The position numbers and the translations under genes were made by a program. A model generated the notes under the pieces. It worked only from the letters and a program-made list of their open reading frames with translations. It did not search any database and was not told the DNA's origin. A DNA stretch of 64,000 bases from Occultella kanbiaonis (lineage in GTDB: Bacteria; Actinomycetota; Actinomycetes; Actinomycetales; Beutenbergiaceae): contig NZ_CP046175.1 of the NCBI RefSeq assembly GCF_009708215.1, forward strand, positions 1,798,001 to 1,862,000, written 5' to 3'. Each line of letters starts with the position of its first letter. The first letter of the stretch is position 1. Shown here piece by piece: positions 50,733-60,010 of this stretch.

Positions 50733-52115
50733 ATGTCTGCGCCTGCGACACCGTCGAGCACCACCGAGGAGACCACGGATCGAGGCGCCGCGCCCGCGGC
50801 GGCGACCACCGCCGTCGGGCAGGTCACCCACCGCGGTGGGCGGTGGATCGACCACTGGGACCCCGAGGACCCGACGTTCTGGCGTGACGGCGGCGCGAAG
50901 GTCGCCGGCCGGAACCTGCGGGTCTCGATCTTCGCCGAGTTCCTCGGCTTCTCCGTGTGGGCGCTGTGGTCGATCGTGGTGCCGCAGCTGGGTGCGGCGG
51001 GGTTCGCGCTCACCGTGGACCAGCAGTTCTGGCTGATCGCGGTGCCGTCGCTGGTGGGGGCGACCCTGCGGATCCCCTACACGTTCGCGGTGCCGATCTT
51101 CGGCGGCCGGAACTGGACCGTGGTGAGTGCGCTGCTGCTCCTGCTGCCCACGATCGCCCTGGCCATCGCGGTGCAGAACCCGCAGATCCCGTTCGGGGCG
51201 TTGCTGGCGATCGCGGCGCTCGCGGGCGTCGGCGGCGGCAACTTCGCCTCCTCGATGGCGAACATCTCGTTCTTCTTCCCCGAGCGGGAGAAGGGCCGGG
51301 CCCTCGGGCTGAACGCCGCCGGTGGGAACCTCGGTACCGCGGCCGTGCAGTTCGCGGTGCCGCTCGTGATCGTCACCGGCGCGGGCATCGCGCTGGAGCG
51401 GGCCGGGCTGATGCTGATCCCGTTCATCCTGCTGGCCGCGTTCCTTGCCTGGCGCCGGATGGACAACCTGTCCACCGCGAAGGCGGACCTGCGCTCGTTC
51501 GCGGCAGCGACCCGCAACCGGCACACCTGGATCATCTCGTTCCTGTACATCGGCACGTTCGGGTCCTTCATCGGCTACTCCGGGGTGTTCCCGACGCTGC
51601 TGCGCGGGGAGTTCCCGACCGTGACGCTGTCCATCGCGTTCCTCGGGGCGCTCGTCGGCTCCGTGTCGAGGCCACTCGGCGGCATCATCGCCGACCGGGT
51701 CGGCGGCGCACGGGTCACCATCGCCTCGTTCGTGGTGATGGGGCTCGGCGCGGCCGGTGCGATCGCGGCCCTGGACCGGGGCAGCTTCGGCCTCTTCTTC
51801 GCCTCGTTCCTCGTGCTGTTCGTCGCGACCGGGGTCGGCAACGGGTCGACGTACCGGATGATCCCGGCCGTGTTCCGGGTCGACGGCGGTGGGCCGGCTG
51901 CAGTGAAGGCGGCGGCCGGTTGCATCGGCATCGCGGGCGCGATCGGTGCGTTCGGCGGGTTCCTCATCCCGCGCGGGTTCGCCGCGTCGAGCTCGATCGC
52001 GGGCTCGCTCGCGCCGGCGCTGTGGATCTTCATCGGGGTCTACGCGGTGATGGCCGTGGTGACCTGGGCCGTCTACGCGCGGCGCGGCTCCGCCATGGCT
52101 GCGGCCGGGATCTGA
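50733..52115 (+). CDS. narK: Nitrate/nitrite transporter, NarK/NasA MFS family
   Basis: A 460-residue major facilitator with 12 predicted membrane segments. A polar N-terminal extension ends in HWDPEDPTFW, typical of actinobacterial NarK-type transporters. The nitrate signature regions read GVGGGNFASSMANISFFFPEREKGRALGLNAAGGNLG and ATGVGNGSTYRMIPAVF. It leads the nitrate assimilation cluster, with nasC seven bases downstream, and probably imports nitrate. Confidence 0.95.
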   Translation: MSAPATPSSTTEETTDRGAAPAAATTAVGQVTHRGGRWIDHWDPEDPTFWRDGGAKVAGRNLRVSIFAEFLGFSVWALWSIVVPQLGAAGFALTVDQQFWLIAVPSLVGATLRIPYTFAVPIFGGRNWTVVSALLLLLPTIALAIAVQNPQIPFGALLAIAALAGVGGGNFASSMANISFFFPEREKGRALGLNAAGGNLGTAAVQFAVPLVIVTGAGIALERAGLMLIPFILLAAFLAWRRMDNLSTAKADLRSFAAATRNRHTWIISFLYIGTFGSFIGYSGVFPTLLRGEFPTVTLSIAFLGALVGSVSRPLGGIIADRVGGARVTIASFVVMGLGAAGAIAALDRGSFGLFFASFLVLFVATGVGNGSTYRMIPAVFRVDGGGPAAVKAAAGCIGIAGAIGAFGGFLIPRGFAASSSIAGSLAPALWIFIGVYAVMAVVTWAVYARRGSAMAAAGI

Positions 52116-52122
52116 GCAGCGT

Positions 52123-54297
52123 ATGAGCGTCGGCACGCAGTCCCACTGTCCGTACTGCGCGCTCCAGTGCGCGATGAGCCTGACCCGTCCCGAGGCAGGG
52201 ACCGGGCCGACGCCGGTCACGATCACGCCCCGGCAGTTCCCGACCAACCTCGGCGGCCTGTGCCAGAAGGGCTGGACGAGCGCCGAGGTGCTGTCCACCC
52301 CGGACCGGATCACCACCCCGCTGCTGCGTGGCGCGGACGGTGCGCTGCACCCGGCCGGCTGGGACGAGGCACTCACGGTGATCGCGAGCAGGGTCCGGGC
52401 CATCCGGGCCGAGCACGGCCCGGCGGCGATCGCGGTGTTCGGCGGCGGCGGGCTCACGAACGAGAAGGCCTACGCGCTCGGAAAGTTCGCCCGGACCGTC
52501 CTGCGCACGCCGAACATCGACTACAACGGCCGGTTCTGCATGGCCAGCGCCGCGGCCGGGGCGAACCGCAGCCTCGGCGCGGACCGCGGGCTGCCGTTCC
52601 CGCTCGCCGACCTCGCCGGGGCCGGCGCGGTCATGCTGCTCGGGTCCAACCTCGCCGAGACGATGCCGCCGTCCGTGCAGCATCTGGCCGGTGCGCGCGA
52701 GCGCGGCGGTCTCGTGGTGGTGGACCCGCGTCGGAGCACGACGGCGGCCCTCACCGGTGCCGAGGGCGAGAGTGGGGTGCACCTGCAGCCGGTGCCCGGC
52801 ACGGACCTGGTGGTCCTGCTCGCGCTCACCCACGTGGTGCTCACCGAAGGGCTCGCGGACCAGGCCTACCTCGCCGACCGCACCACCGGCGCGGCCGAGG
52901 TCCAGCGCTCCGTGGCGGCGTGGTGGCCCGAACGGGCCGAAGGCGTGTGCGGGGTGCCGGCGGCGCAGCTGCGGGCCACGGCCAGGCTCCTCGCGGCCGC
53001 CGCACCGGTGCACGGGGGACCGGGTGCCTACATCCTCACCGGCCGCGGGGTGGAGCAGTCCACCCAGGGCACCGCCACGGTCACCGCCGCCATCAACCTC
53101 GCCCTGGTGCTCGGCCTGCCCGGCCGGGTCGGTTCCGGCTACGGCGCCATCACCGGGCAGGGCAACGGGCAGGGTGGACGCGAGCACGGCCAGAAGTCCG
53201 ACCAGCTGCCCGGCTACCGCAAGATCGACGATCCGGCCGCCCGCGCCCACGTCGCACGGGTCTGGGGCGTGGACCCGGCCACGATCCCCGGCCCCGGCAA
53301 GCCCGCGGTGCAGCTGCTTACCTCGCTCGGCACCCCGGGCGGCCCCCGGGCGCTGTTCGTGCACGGCTCGAACGTGCTCGTCAGCGCCCCGAACGCCGAC
53401 CGGGTCGCGGACCGGCTGGCTGCCCTGGACCTGCTCGTGGTGTGCGACTTCGTCCCCTCGGAGACCGCACTGCGCGCGGACGTGGTGCTGCCCGTCACCC
53501 AGTGGGCGGAGGAGGAGGGCACCATGACCTCCCTCGAGGGCCGCGTGATCCGGCGCCGCCGCGCCGTCGACGCCCCCGGACAGGCCCGCTCGGAACTGTG
53601 GATCCTCGCCGAGCTGGCCCGCCGGCTCGGCTCCGACGTGCACTTCGCGACCGACCCCGCCGCGGTCTTCGACGAGCTCGCCGCGGCCTCCGCCGGCGGG
53701 ATCGCGGACTACGCCGGCCTGAGCCACGCCCGCCTCGACGCCGACGAGGCCGACGGCGGCCCCGGCCTGTTCTGGCCGGTCCCCGGCCCGGACCACCCGG
53801 GCACGCCTCGGCTGTTCCTGGACGGCTTCCCCACACCGGACGGGCGGGCCCGGATGATCGCGGTCGACCACGCCGGCCCCAGCGACGACGTCCGGCCCGA
53901 CGCGCCGATCTATCTCGTCACCGGCCGTGTCCTGCAGCACTACCAGTCCGGCGCGCAGACCCACCGGGTGCCCGAGCTCGAGCGCCTCAGCAGTGAGCCG
54001 TTCGTGGAGCTACACCCCATCCTCGGCTTCCGGCTCGGCATCGCCGACGGCGACCGGGTCCGGCTCACGTCCGCACGCGGCACCATCCAGGCACCCGCCC
54101 GCTGGACCGACCGGATCCGCCCGGACACCGTGTTCATGCCGTTCCACTGGAGCGGCGCCGGCAGCGTGAACCGGATCACCACCGACGCGACCGACCCGAT
54201 CTCGCACATGCCGGAGTACAAGGTCTGCGCCGTCTCGGTGACCCCGCTGCTCCCCGCCGCCGCCGAGCCGCTGGCCGCGCAGGGGGTCGCCCCGTGA
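52123..54297 (+). CDS. Assimilatory nitrate reductase catalytic subunit (molybdopterin oxidoreductase)
   Basis: A 724-residue Mo-bisMGD enzyme. The [4Fe-4S] ligands are Cys9, Cys12, Cys16 and Cys47 (CPYCALQC...GGLC). The molybdopterin-binding blocks are NIDYNGRFCMASAAAG, GYGAITGQGNGQGGREHGQKSDQLPGYR and the C-terminal VTGRVLQHYQSGAQTHR. It is of NasC/NasA type and reduces nitrate to nitrite in the cytoplasm. It lacks the C-terminal BFD [2Fe-2S] domain of larger NasC proteins; that domain is found on the adjacent flavoprotein instead. The stop overlaps the next start (GTGA). Confidence 0.93.
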   Translation: MSVGTQSHCPYCALQCAMSLTRPEAGTGPTPVTITPRQFPTNLGGLCQKGWTSAEVLSTPDRITTPLLRGADGALHPAGWDEALTVIASRVRAIRAEHGPAAIAVFGGGGLTNEKAYALGKFARTVLRTPNIDYNGRFCMASAAAGANRSLGADRGLPFPLADLAGAGAVMLLGSNLAETMPPSVQHLAGARERGGLVVVDPRRSTTAALTGAEGESGVHLQPVPGTDLVVLLALTHVVLTEGLADQAYLADRTTGAAEVQRSVAAWWPERAEGVCGVPAAQLRATARLLAAAAPVHGGPGAYILTGRGVEQSTQGTATVTAAINLALVLGLPGRVGSGYGAITGQGNGQGGREHGQKSDQLPGYRKIDDPAARAHVARVWGVDPATIPGPGKPAVQLLTSLGTPGGPRALFVHGSNVLVSAPNADRVADRLAALDLLVVCDFVPSETALRADVVLPVTQWAEEEGTMTSLEGRVIRRRRAVDAPGQARSELWILAELARRLGSDVHFATDPAAVFDELAAASAGGIADYAGLSHARLDADEADGGPGLFWPVPGPDHPGTPRLFLDGFPTPDGRARMIAVDHAGPSDDVRPDAPIYLVTGRVLQHYQSGAQTHRVPELERLSSEPFVELHPILGFRLGIADGDRVRLTSARGTIQAPARWTDRIRPDTVFMPFHWSGAGSVNRITTDATDPISHMPEYKVCAVSVTPLLPAAAEPLAAQGVAP

Positions 54298-55940
54298 CCG
54301 GACGCACCAGGATCGTGGTGGTCGGCAACGGCATGGTCGGCTCCCGCTTCGTCGCCGACCTGACCGCCCGGGACGCCGACGCCGAGTTCGACGTGACCCT
54401 TCTCGGCGAGGAGGAGTACCACCCCTACAACCGGGTGCTGCTCTCCGAGGTGGTGGCCGGCAAGGTCGACCTCTCCGCCCTCGCACTGCCAGAGCCCGAC
54501 GGCGACCGGGTGCGGGTCGAGCGTGGCGCCCCGGTCATCGCGATCGACCGCGCCTCGCGGACCGTGCTCACCAGTTCCGGGTCGCACCACTACGACCGGG
54601 TGGTGCTCGCCACCGGCTCGGTCGCCCGGATCCCGGACCTGCCCGGCCTCGAGGGCGACCTGCCGGCCGGCGTGCACGCGCTGCGCACCCTCGACGACGC
54701 CCGCGAGATCGTCGCGGCGACCGCGAACGCCCGCCGCGCCGTCGTCATCGGCGCCGGGGTGCTGGGCCTGGAAGCCGCGTGCGGGCTGGCCCGCCGGGGG
54801 CTCGAGGTCGCCGTGATCCACGCCGCCGGGACCGTGATGGACCGCCAGCTCGACGCCGACGCCGGCCGGGTGGCGCAGGCGTCCCTGGCCGGCCTCGGCA
54901 TCGCCACCTGGACCCGGGCCAGGACCCGGCGCGTCGTCGTCGAGGACGGCCGGGTCACCGGGATCGAGGTCGACGCGGGGGAGGACCCGGTCACCCTGGC
55001 GGCCGATCTGGTGGTCCTCGCCTGCGGCACCGCTCCGGAGGTCGCGCTGGCCCGCTCCGCAGGCCTCGCCGTCGACCGGGGGGTGCTGGTCGGCGCGGAC
55101 CTGGCCAGCCCCGACGACCCGAGGATCTTCGCGATCGGGGACTGCGCCCAGCCGCCCGAGGGTGGAGCCGGTCTGATCGCCCAGGGGTGGGACCAGGCCC
55201 GCCGGCTCGCGGGCCGGCTCACCCGCCCGGATCAGGGGCCGCCCACCGCGGCCCGGCCGGAGCGGCCGAGCATGGCGCTGCGGCTCAGTCTGAACACCGG
55301 GGTGGTGTCCCGCCCGGCCGTGCCCGCGTCGACGCCGGCCCTCGCCGCCGGCACCGACGTGGTCCGGCTCAAGGCCGCCGGCCTCGAGGTGGTCACCATG
55401 GGCGTCAGCGGCGCCCGTCGCAGGTCGGACTCCGCCCACCGCTCGGTGCGGCTGTCCGACCCGGCCGCGGGGCGGCATATCGAGGTGGTCGTGGCCGACG
55501 GGCTGCTCGTCGGCGCCACCTGCGTGGGAGCGCCCGACGTGGCCGCGGACCTGAGCGCCGCCTACACGCGCCGCACCCCGGTCCCCGCCGACCCGGCGCA
55601 GTTGCTGATCCGGCCCCTCGCGAGTGCCGCGGCCCCCGCGGCCACCCCGGAGCGGATGCCGGACTCGGCCACCGTGTGCCTGTGCAACGGGGTCACGAAG
55701 GGAGACATCGTGACGGCCTGCCGCGCCGGCGCCCACACCGCCGCGGACGTCGCGCGCGCCACCCGCGCCACCACCGGGTGCGGCAGCTGCAAGGAGACCG
55801 TCTGCGGCCTGCTGGACTGGCTCGGCGCGGCCGAGGGACCTACCCGGCCAACGCCGTCGGGCCGCAGCGACGCGATCTCTCACCAGGCCAGGGCGGCGAG
55901 TGAGAACAACGTTACGACCGGGCAACGGGCGGGGCACTGA
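54294..55940 (+). CDS. NAD(P)H-dependent flavoprotein with C-terminal BFD [2Fe-2S] domain (nitrate reductase electron-transfer subunit)
   Basis: A 548-residue protein. The N-terminal pyridine nucleotide-disulfide oxidoreductase module has FAD motif VVVGNGMVGSRF and NAD motif VVIGAGVLGLEAACGLARRG. A C-terminal BFD-like [2Fe-2S] domain has CLCNG and TGCGSCKETVCGLL (about residues 460-505). This resembles the N-terminal half of NirB and NasB. It probably passes electrons from NAD(P)H to the nitrate reductase encoded just upstream (GTGA overlap). A GlnR-like site overlaps its 3' end. Confidence 0.88.
   Translation: MTGRTRIVVVGNGMVGSRFVADLTARDADAEFDVTLLGEEEYHPYNRVLLSEVVAGKVDLSALALPEPDGDRVRVERGAPVIAIDRASRTVLTSSGSHHYDRVVLATGSVARIPDLPGLEGDLPAGVHALRTLDDAREIVAATANARRAVVIGAGVLGLEAACGLARRGLEVAVIHAAGTVMDRQLDADAGRVAQASLAGLGIATWTRARTRRVVVEDGRVTGIEVDAGEDPVTLAADLVVLACGTAPEVALARSAGLAVDRGVLVGADLASPDDPRIFAIGDCAQPPEGGAGLIAQGWDQARRLAGRLTRPDQGPPTAARPERPSMALRLSLNTGVVSRPAVPASTPALAAGTDVVRLKAAGLEVVTMGVSGARRRSDSAHRSVRLSDPAAGRHIEVVVADGLLVGATCVGAPDVAADLSAAYTRRTPVPADPAQLLIRPLASAAAPAATPERMPDSATVCLCNGVTKGDIVTACRAGAHTAADVARATRATTGCGSCKETVCGLLDWLGAAEGPTRPTPSGRSDAISHQARAASENNVTTGQRAGH
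55911..55926 (+). promoter_or_regulatory. GlnR-like box before nirB
   Basis: GTTAC-N6-GCAAC matches the GlnR consensus (GTnAC-N6-GnAAC). A possible second site TGACGTGAAAC follows at about 55938-55948. It sits within the last codons of the flavoprotein gene, 100 bases before nirB, which suggests a separate nirBD promoter. Confidence 0.65.
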
Positions 55941-56025
55941 CGTGAAACCGCCGCCGCATAGCGTCACCGACATCGCCCCACCACTGCCGATCGGCAGCCG
56001 GTCGACGATCCCCGGAGGAGTTCTG

Positions 56026-58713
56026 ATGAGCCAGACCGAGAACCAGCCCAAGCACCTGGTCGTCGTCGGTGGCGGCATGGTGGCCCAGCGCCTCGTCGAG
56101 GCCCTGCGCGCCCGGGACGGCGCAGGCGCCTGGCGGATCAGCGTGTTCGCCGAGGAGGCCGCGAAGCCGTACGACCGGGTGGCCCTGACCTCCTACTTCT
56201 CCGCCCGTGACCCCGAGGAGCTCACGCTCGGCGACCCGGCGTTGTGGGAGGACCCGCTCGTCACGCTGCACCGGGACTGTGCGATCACGGCGATCGACAG
56301 GGACAACCACCAGGTCACCGACCGGCTCGGGCGCACCCACCACTACGACGAGCTCGTCCTCGCGACCGGATCCAGCGCGGCGATGCCGCCGATCCCCGGC
56401 AACGACCTGCCCGGCGTGTTCGTCTACCGCACCATCGACGACGTCGCCGCCCTGCGCGGCTGGGTCGAGGACAAGCGTGCCGCCGCCGGCAAGGGGAGGT
56501 CCACCGACTTCGAGCGCCCGGTCCGCGGCGCCGTCATCGGTGGTGGCCTCCTCGGCCTCGAGGCCGCCGGCGCGCTCAAGGCGCTCGGCGCGCAGGCCAC
56601 CGTGATCCAGTTCGGCACGCACATGATGGACGCCCAGATCGACCTCGGCGGCGGGCAGGCACTCAAGCGCCTCATCAACGACATGGGCATCGCCGTGCGC
56701 ACCGACACCGCCACCGCGCAGATGCGCCCGTCCCGCCGCAACGGGCACGTGGGCCGGCTGGACTTCGTCGACGGCGGCCGGCTGGATGTCGACGTCGTGG
56801 TCGTCGCCACGGGCGTGCGTCCCCGCGACGAGCTGGCCCGGGCCGCCGGGCTGGACATCGGGGACCGCGGCGGCGCCGTGGTGGACCTCGGCTGCCGTAC
56901 GCAGGACCCGCACGTCTGGGCGGTCGGTGAGGTCGCGTGCATCGAGGGCCGCTGCATCGGCCTCGTCGCCCCGGGGTATGCGATGGCCGAGGTGGTCGCG
57001 GACCGTCTCCTCGGTGGCGAGGCCACGTTCCCCGGCGCGGACACCGCCACCAAGCTGAAGCTGCAGGGTGTCGACGTGGCCAGCTTCGGGGACGCGTTCG
57101 CCCGCACCGAGGGCGCGATGGAGCTCGTCTGGGCGGACCCGGTGGCCGGCGTCTACAAGAAACTGGTGCTCTCCGACGACGCCCGCACCCTGCTCGGCGG
57201 CGTGTTCGTCGGGGACGCGACTCCGTACGCATCGCTTCGTCCCATGGTCGGAAGCGAGCTACCGGGGGATCCCGGTGCGTTCCTGCTGCCGGAGTCCACC
57301 GGCGGCGCGGCGAGCCTGGAACTGCCCGACGCAGCCACCGTGTGCTCCTGCAACAATGTGACGGCCGGGACGATCCGCGCCGCGGTCACCGAGCACGAGT
57401 GCACGGACGTCGCCGGCGTGAAGGCCTGCACCAAGGCCGGCACCTCCTGCGGGTCCTGCCTGCCGCTGGTGAAGAAGCTCACCACCACCGAGCTCGAACG
57501 GGCCGGCGTGGAGGTCTCCAACGCCCTCTGCGAGCACTTCGACCTGTCCCGGGCGCAGCTCTTCGACGCCGTCCGGGTCGCGGACCTGCACACGTTCAGC
57601 GAGATCATCGGCCGGTTCGGCGCCGTCGGGACTCTCGGCTCCGTCAGCGCCGCTTCCGCGGAAGCGCCCGACGGCCTGGGGCCGGGCCGCGGCTGCGACA
57701 TCTGCAAGCCGGTGGTCGCCTCGATCCTGGCCTCCCTCGGCAACGGCCACATCCTCGACGGGGAGCAGGCCACCCTGCAGGACACGAACGACCACGTGAT
57801 GGCGAATCTGCAGAAGGACGGCACCTACTCCGTGGTGCCGCGGATCCCCGGTGGCGAGATCACCCCGGACGGGCTGCTCGTCATCGGGCAGGTCGCCAAG
57901 GACTTCGGCCTCTACACGAAGATCACCGGCGGCCAGCGCATCGACATGTTCGGCGCCCGGATCGAGCAGCTGCCGCAGATCTGGCGCCGGCTCGTGGAGC
58001 ACGGGTTCGAGTCCGGGCACGCCTACGGCAAGTCGCTACGGACCGTGAAGTCCTGCGTCGGCTCCACCTGGTGCCGGTACGGCGTGCAGGACTCGGTCGG
58101 CATGGCCGTCGAGCTGGAGCTGCGTTACCGGGGGCTGCGGTCCCCGCACAAGCTCAAGCTCGGGGTCTCCGGGTGCGCCCGCGAGTGCGCCGAGGCCCGC
58201 GGCAAGGACGTCGGCGTGATCGCCACGGACAAGGGCTGGAACGTCTACGTCGGCGGCAACGGCGGGTTCACCCCACGGCACGCGCAACTGCTCGCCGAGG
58301 ACCTCGACTCCGAGGCGCTGATCCGCACCATCGACCGGTTCCTCATGTACTACATCCGCACCGCGGACCGGCTGCAGCGCACCGCGCCCTGGATCGAGGA
58401 CGTCGAGGGCGGCCTCGACGGCGTCCGCGAGGTCATCATGAACGACTCCCTCGGCATCGCCGCGGACCTGGACACCGCGATGGCCGCTCACGTCGGCAAC
58501 TACGAGGACGAGTGGCGGGCGGTGCTGGAGGACCCGGAGAAGCTGCGCCGGTTCGGATCCTTCGTCAACGCCCCGGCCACCCCCGACCCCGACCTGGCCT
58601 ACGTGCCCGAGCGTGGTCAGATCCGCCCGGCCACCGAGGCGGAACGCGAGGCCGCCGCCGAGACCGGCGCCCCCGTCCTGATCGCCGGCGCCACCCTGGC
58701 GGTCCGCTCATGA
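56026..58713 (+). CDS. nirB: Nitrite reductase (NADH) large subunit
   Basis: An 895-residue siroheme enzyme that reduces nitrite to ammonium. Domain order is an N-terminal FAD/NAD oxidoreductase (VVVGGGMVAQRLVE; VIGGGLLGLEAAGALKALG), then a BFD [2Fe-2S] domain (CSCNNVTAG...TSCGSC, about 445-490). A nitrite/sulfite reductase ferredoxin-like half and the siroheme/[4Fe-4S] cysteines in SCVGSTWC and SGCARECAEARG (about 676-720) follow. GGAGGAG precedes the ATG at 56026. It is translationally coupled to nirD. Confidence 0.97.
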   Translation: MSQTENQPKHLVVVGGGMVAQRLVEALRARDGAGAWRISVFAEEAAKPYDRVALTSYFSARDPEELTLGDPALWEDPLVTLHRDCAITAIDRDNHQVTDRLGRTHHYDELVLATGSSAAMPPIPGNDLPGVFVYRTIDDVAALRGWVEDKRAAAGKGRSTDFERPVRGAVIGGGLLGLEAAGALKALGAQATVIQFGTHMMDAQIDLGGGQALKRLINDMGIAVRTDTATAQMRPSRRNGHVGRLDFVDGGRLDVDVVVVATGVRPRDELARAAGLDIGDRGGAVVDLGCRTQDPHVWAVGEVACIEGRCIGLVAPGYAMAEVVADRLLGGEATFPGADTATKLKLQGVDVASFGDAFARTEGAMELVWADPVAGVYKKLVLSDDARTLLGGVFVGDATPYASLRPMVGSELPGDPGAFLLPESTGGAASLELPDAATVCSCNNVTAGTIRAAVTEHECTDVAGVKACTKAGTSCGSCLPLVKKLTTTELERAGVEVSNALCEHFDLSRAQLFDAVRVADLHTFSEIIGRFGAVGTLGSVSAASAEAPDGLGPGRGCDICKPVVASILASLGNGHILDGEQATLQDTNDHVMANLQKDGTYSVVPRIPGGEITPDGLLVIGQVAKDFGLYTKITGGQRIDMFGARIEQLPQIWRRLVEHGFESGHAYGKSLRTVKSCVGSTWCRYGVQDSVGMAVELELRYRGLRSPHKLKLGVSGCARECAEARGKDVGVIATDKGWNVYVGGNGGFTPRHAQLLAEDLDSEALIRTIDRFLMYYIRTADRLQRTAPWIEDVEGGLDGVREVIMNDSLGIAADLDTAMAAHVGNYEDEWRAVLEDPEKLRRFGSFVNAPATPDPDLAYVPERGQIRPATEAEREAAAETGAPVLIAGATLAVRS

Positions 58714-59129
58714 GCGCCGCCGCCACCGCCGCGGACGAGGCGAGCACCGCCGTCGGGCTGCGTTGGGTGCGCGTCTGCCTGCTCGACGAGCTCGCGGTCG
58801 AGCGCGGGGCAGCCGCCCTCGTGGACGGCGCCCAGGTCGCCCTGTTCCGGCTCCCGGACGACTCCGTCCGGGCCGTGCAGCAGCGCGACCCGTACAGCGG
58901 CGCTAACGTCATGTCCCGCGGGATCGTCGGAACCCGGCAGGGCCGGCCCACGGTCGCGGCGCCGATGTACAAGCAGGTGTTCAGCCTCGAGACCGGTGCG
59001 TGTCTCGACCCGGTCGGCTACACCCCGCTGGACCCCGCGCACGCGCATCTGGTCACCTATTCCGTGCGGGTCACCGACGGCGTGGTGCAGGTGGGACTGC
59101 CCGACGGCGCAGCGGAGCCGGCCGCGTGA
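58710..59129 (+). CDS. nirD: Nitrite reductase (NADH) small subunit
   Basis: A 139-residue Rieske-fold protein of the NirD type. The fold is recognised from RVCLLDELAVERGAAALVDGAQVALFRL and YKQVFSLETGACLD; the Cys/His iron ligands of true Rieske proteins are missing, as in other NirD. It associates with NirB. Start overlaps the nirB stop (ATGA), and the next gene overlaps its stop (GTGA). Confidence 0.93.
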   Translation: MSAAATAADEASTAVGLRWVRVCLLDELAVERGAAALVDGAQVALFRLPDDSVRAVQQRDPYSGANVMSRGIVGTRQGRPTVAAPMYKQVFSLETGACLDPVGYTPLDPAHAHLVTYSVRVTDGVVQVGLPDGAAEPAA

Positions 59130-60010
59130 GCGCGCCGCGGGTTCGTGGTGCCGCGGGTGCCGGCACCGCCTCCGGCGGCGCCGGCCGGGTGATCCTCGTC
59201 GGCGGCGGCCCGGGCGCGCTGGACCTGCTCACCCTGCGGGCGTGGCGAGCGCTGCAGACGGCGGACGTGGTGGTGGTGGACCGGTTGGCCCCGACCGAGG
59301 TGCTCGACGACCTGCCGCCGCACGTCGAGGTCATCGACGTCGGGAAGGTGCCCGGCCACCACCGGGTGCCGCAGGAGGAGATCAACGAGATCCTCCTCGA
59401 GCACGCCCGGCGGGGCCGCGTGGTGGTGCGCCTCAAGGGCGGCGACCCGTTCGTGTTCGGCCGCGGCGGCGAGGAGGCGATCGCGTGCCGGGAGGCCGGC
59501 ATCGCCGTCGAGATCATCCCCGGGGTGAGCAGCGCACTGTCCGTGCCTGCGCTCGCGGACATCCCGGTGACCCACCGCGGCACCGTGGCCGCGTTCCACG
59601 TGCTCAGTGGCCATGACGGGCTCGACGAGGCCGCCGTCACCTGTCTGAAACACCGCAGCGCTACCGTCGTCATCCTGATGGGCGTCGCGATGCTGGAGCG
59701 GATCGTGGACCAGGCGCTGGCCGCCGGGTCCGACCCCGGCCTGCCCGCGGCCATCGTCGAGAACGGGTCCACGCCGGCCCAGCGGGTCACCCGTGCGCCG
59801 CTGGGGGAGCTGGTCGTCCGCGCCGAGCAGGTCGGGGTGCGCAATCCCGCCGTGATCGTGCTCGGCGACGTCGCCGCGCCGGGCCTGCTCACGCCGGCGC
59901 CCACCGGGGACCACGGGGTGGCGGGTCGCCCGACGCGGGTGCGCTCCGGGTTCGACCCCGAGCATGCGGGTCACGACGTGGCGCCCGGCGCCCGGGTGCT
60001 CCTCGCGTGA
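59126..60010 (+). CDS. cobA: Uroporphyrinogen-III C-methyltransferase (SUMT)
   Basis: A 294-residue SUMT. The motifs are VILVGGGPGALDLLTLRAWRALQTADVVVVDRL, VVRLKGGDPFVFGRGGEE, EIIPGVSSALSVPALADIPVTHRG and the C-terminal VIVLGDV. It methylates uroporphyrinogen III at C2 and C7 to precorrin-2, the precursor of siroheme. NirB needs siroheme, which explains its place in this operon. The GTG at 59126 overlaps the nirD stop. A second SUMT gene lies at the right edge of the window. Confidence 0.95.
   Translation: MSAPRVRGAAGAGTASGGAGRVILVGGGPGALDLLTLRAWRALQTADVVVVDRLAPTEVLDDLPPHVEVIDVGKVPGHHRVPQEEINEILLEHARRGRVVVRLKGGDPFVFGRGGEEAIACREAGIAVEIIPGVSSALSVPALADIPVTHRGTVAAFHVLSGHDGLDEAAVTCLKHRSATVVILMGVAMLERIVDQALAAGSDPGLPAAIVENGSTPAQRVTRAPLGELVVRAEQVGVRNPAVIVLGDVAAPGLLTPAPTGDHGVAGRPTRVRSGFDPEHAGHDVAPGARVLLA

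Noticed and set aside
52030-53964. Long minus-strand open frame opposite the nitrate reductase gene
   Set aside because: The plus-strand reductase has all cofactor motifs. The antisense product is low-complexity His/Arg/Gly sequence.
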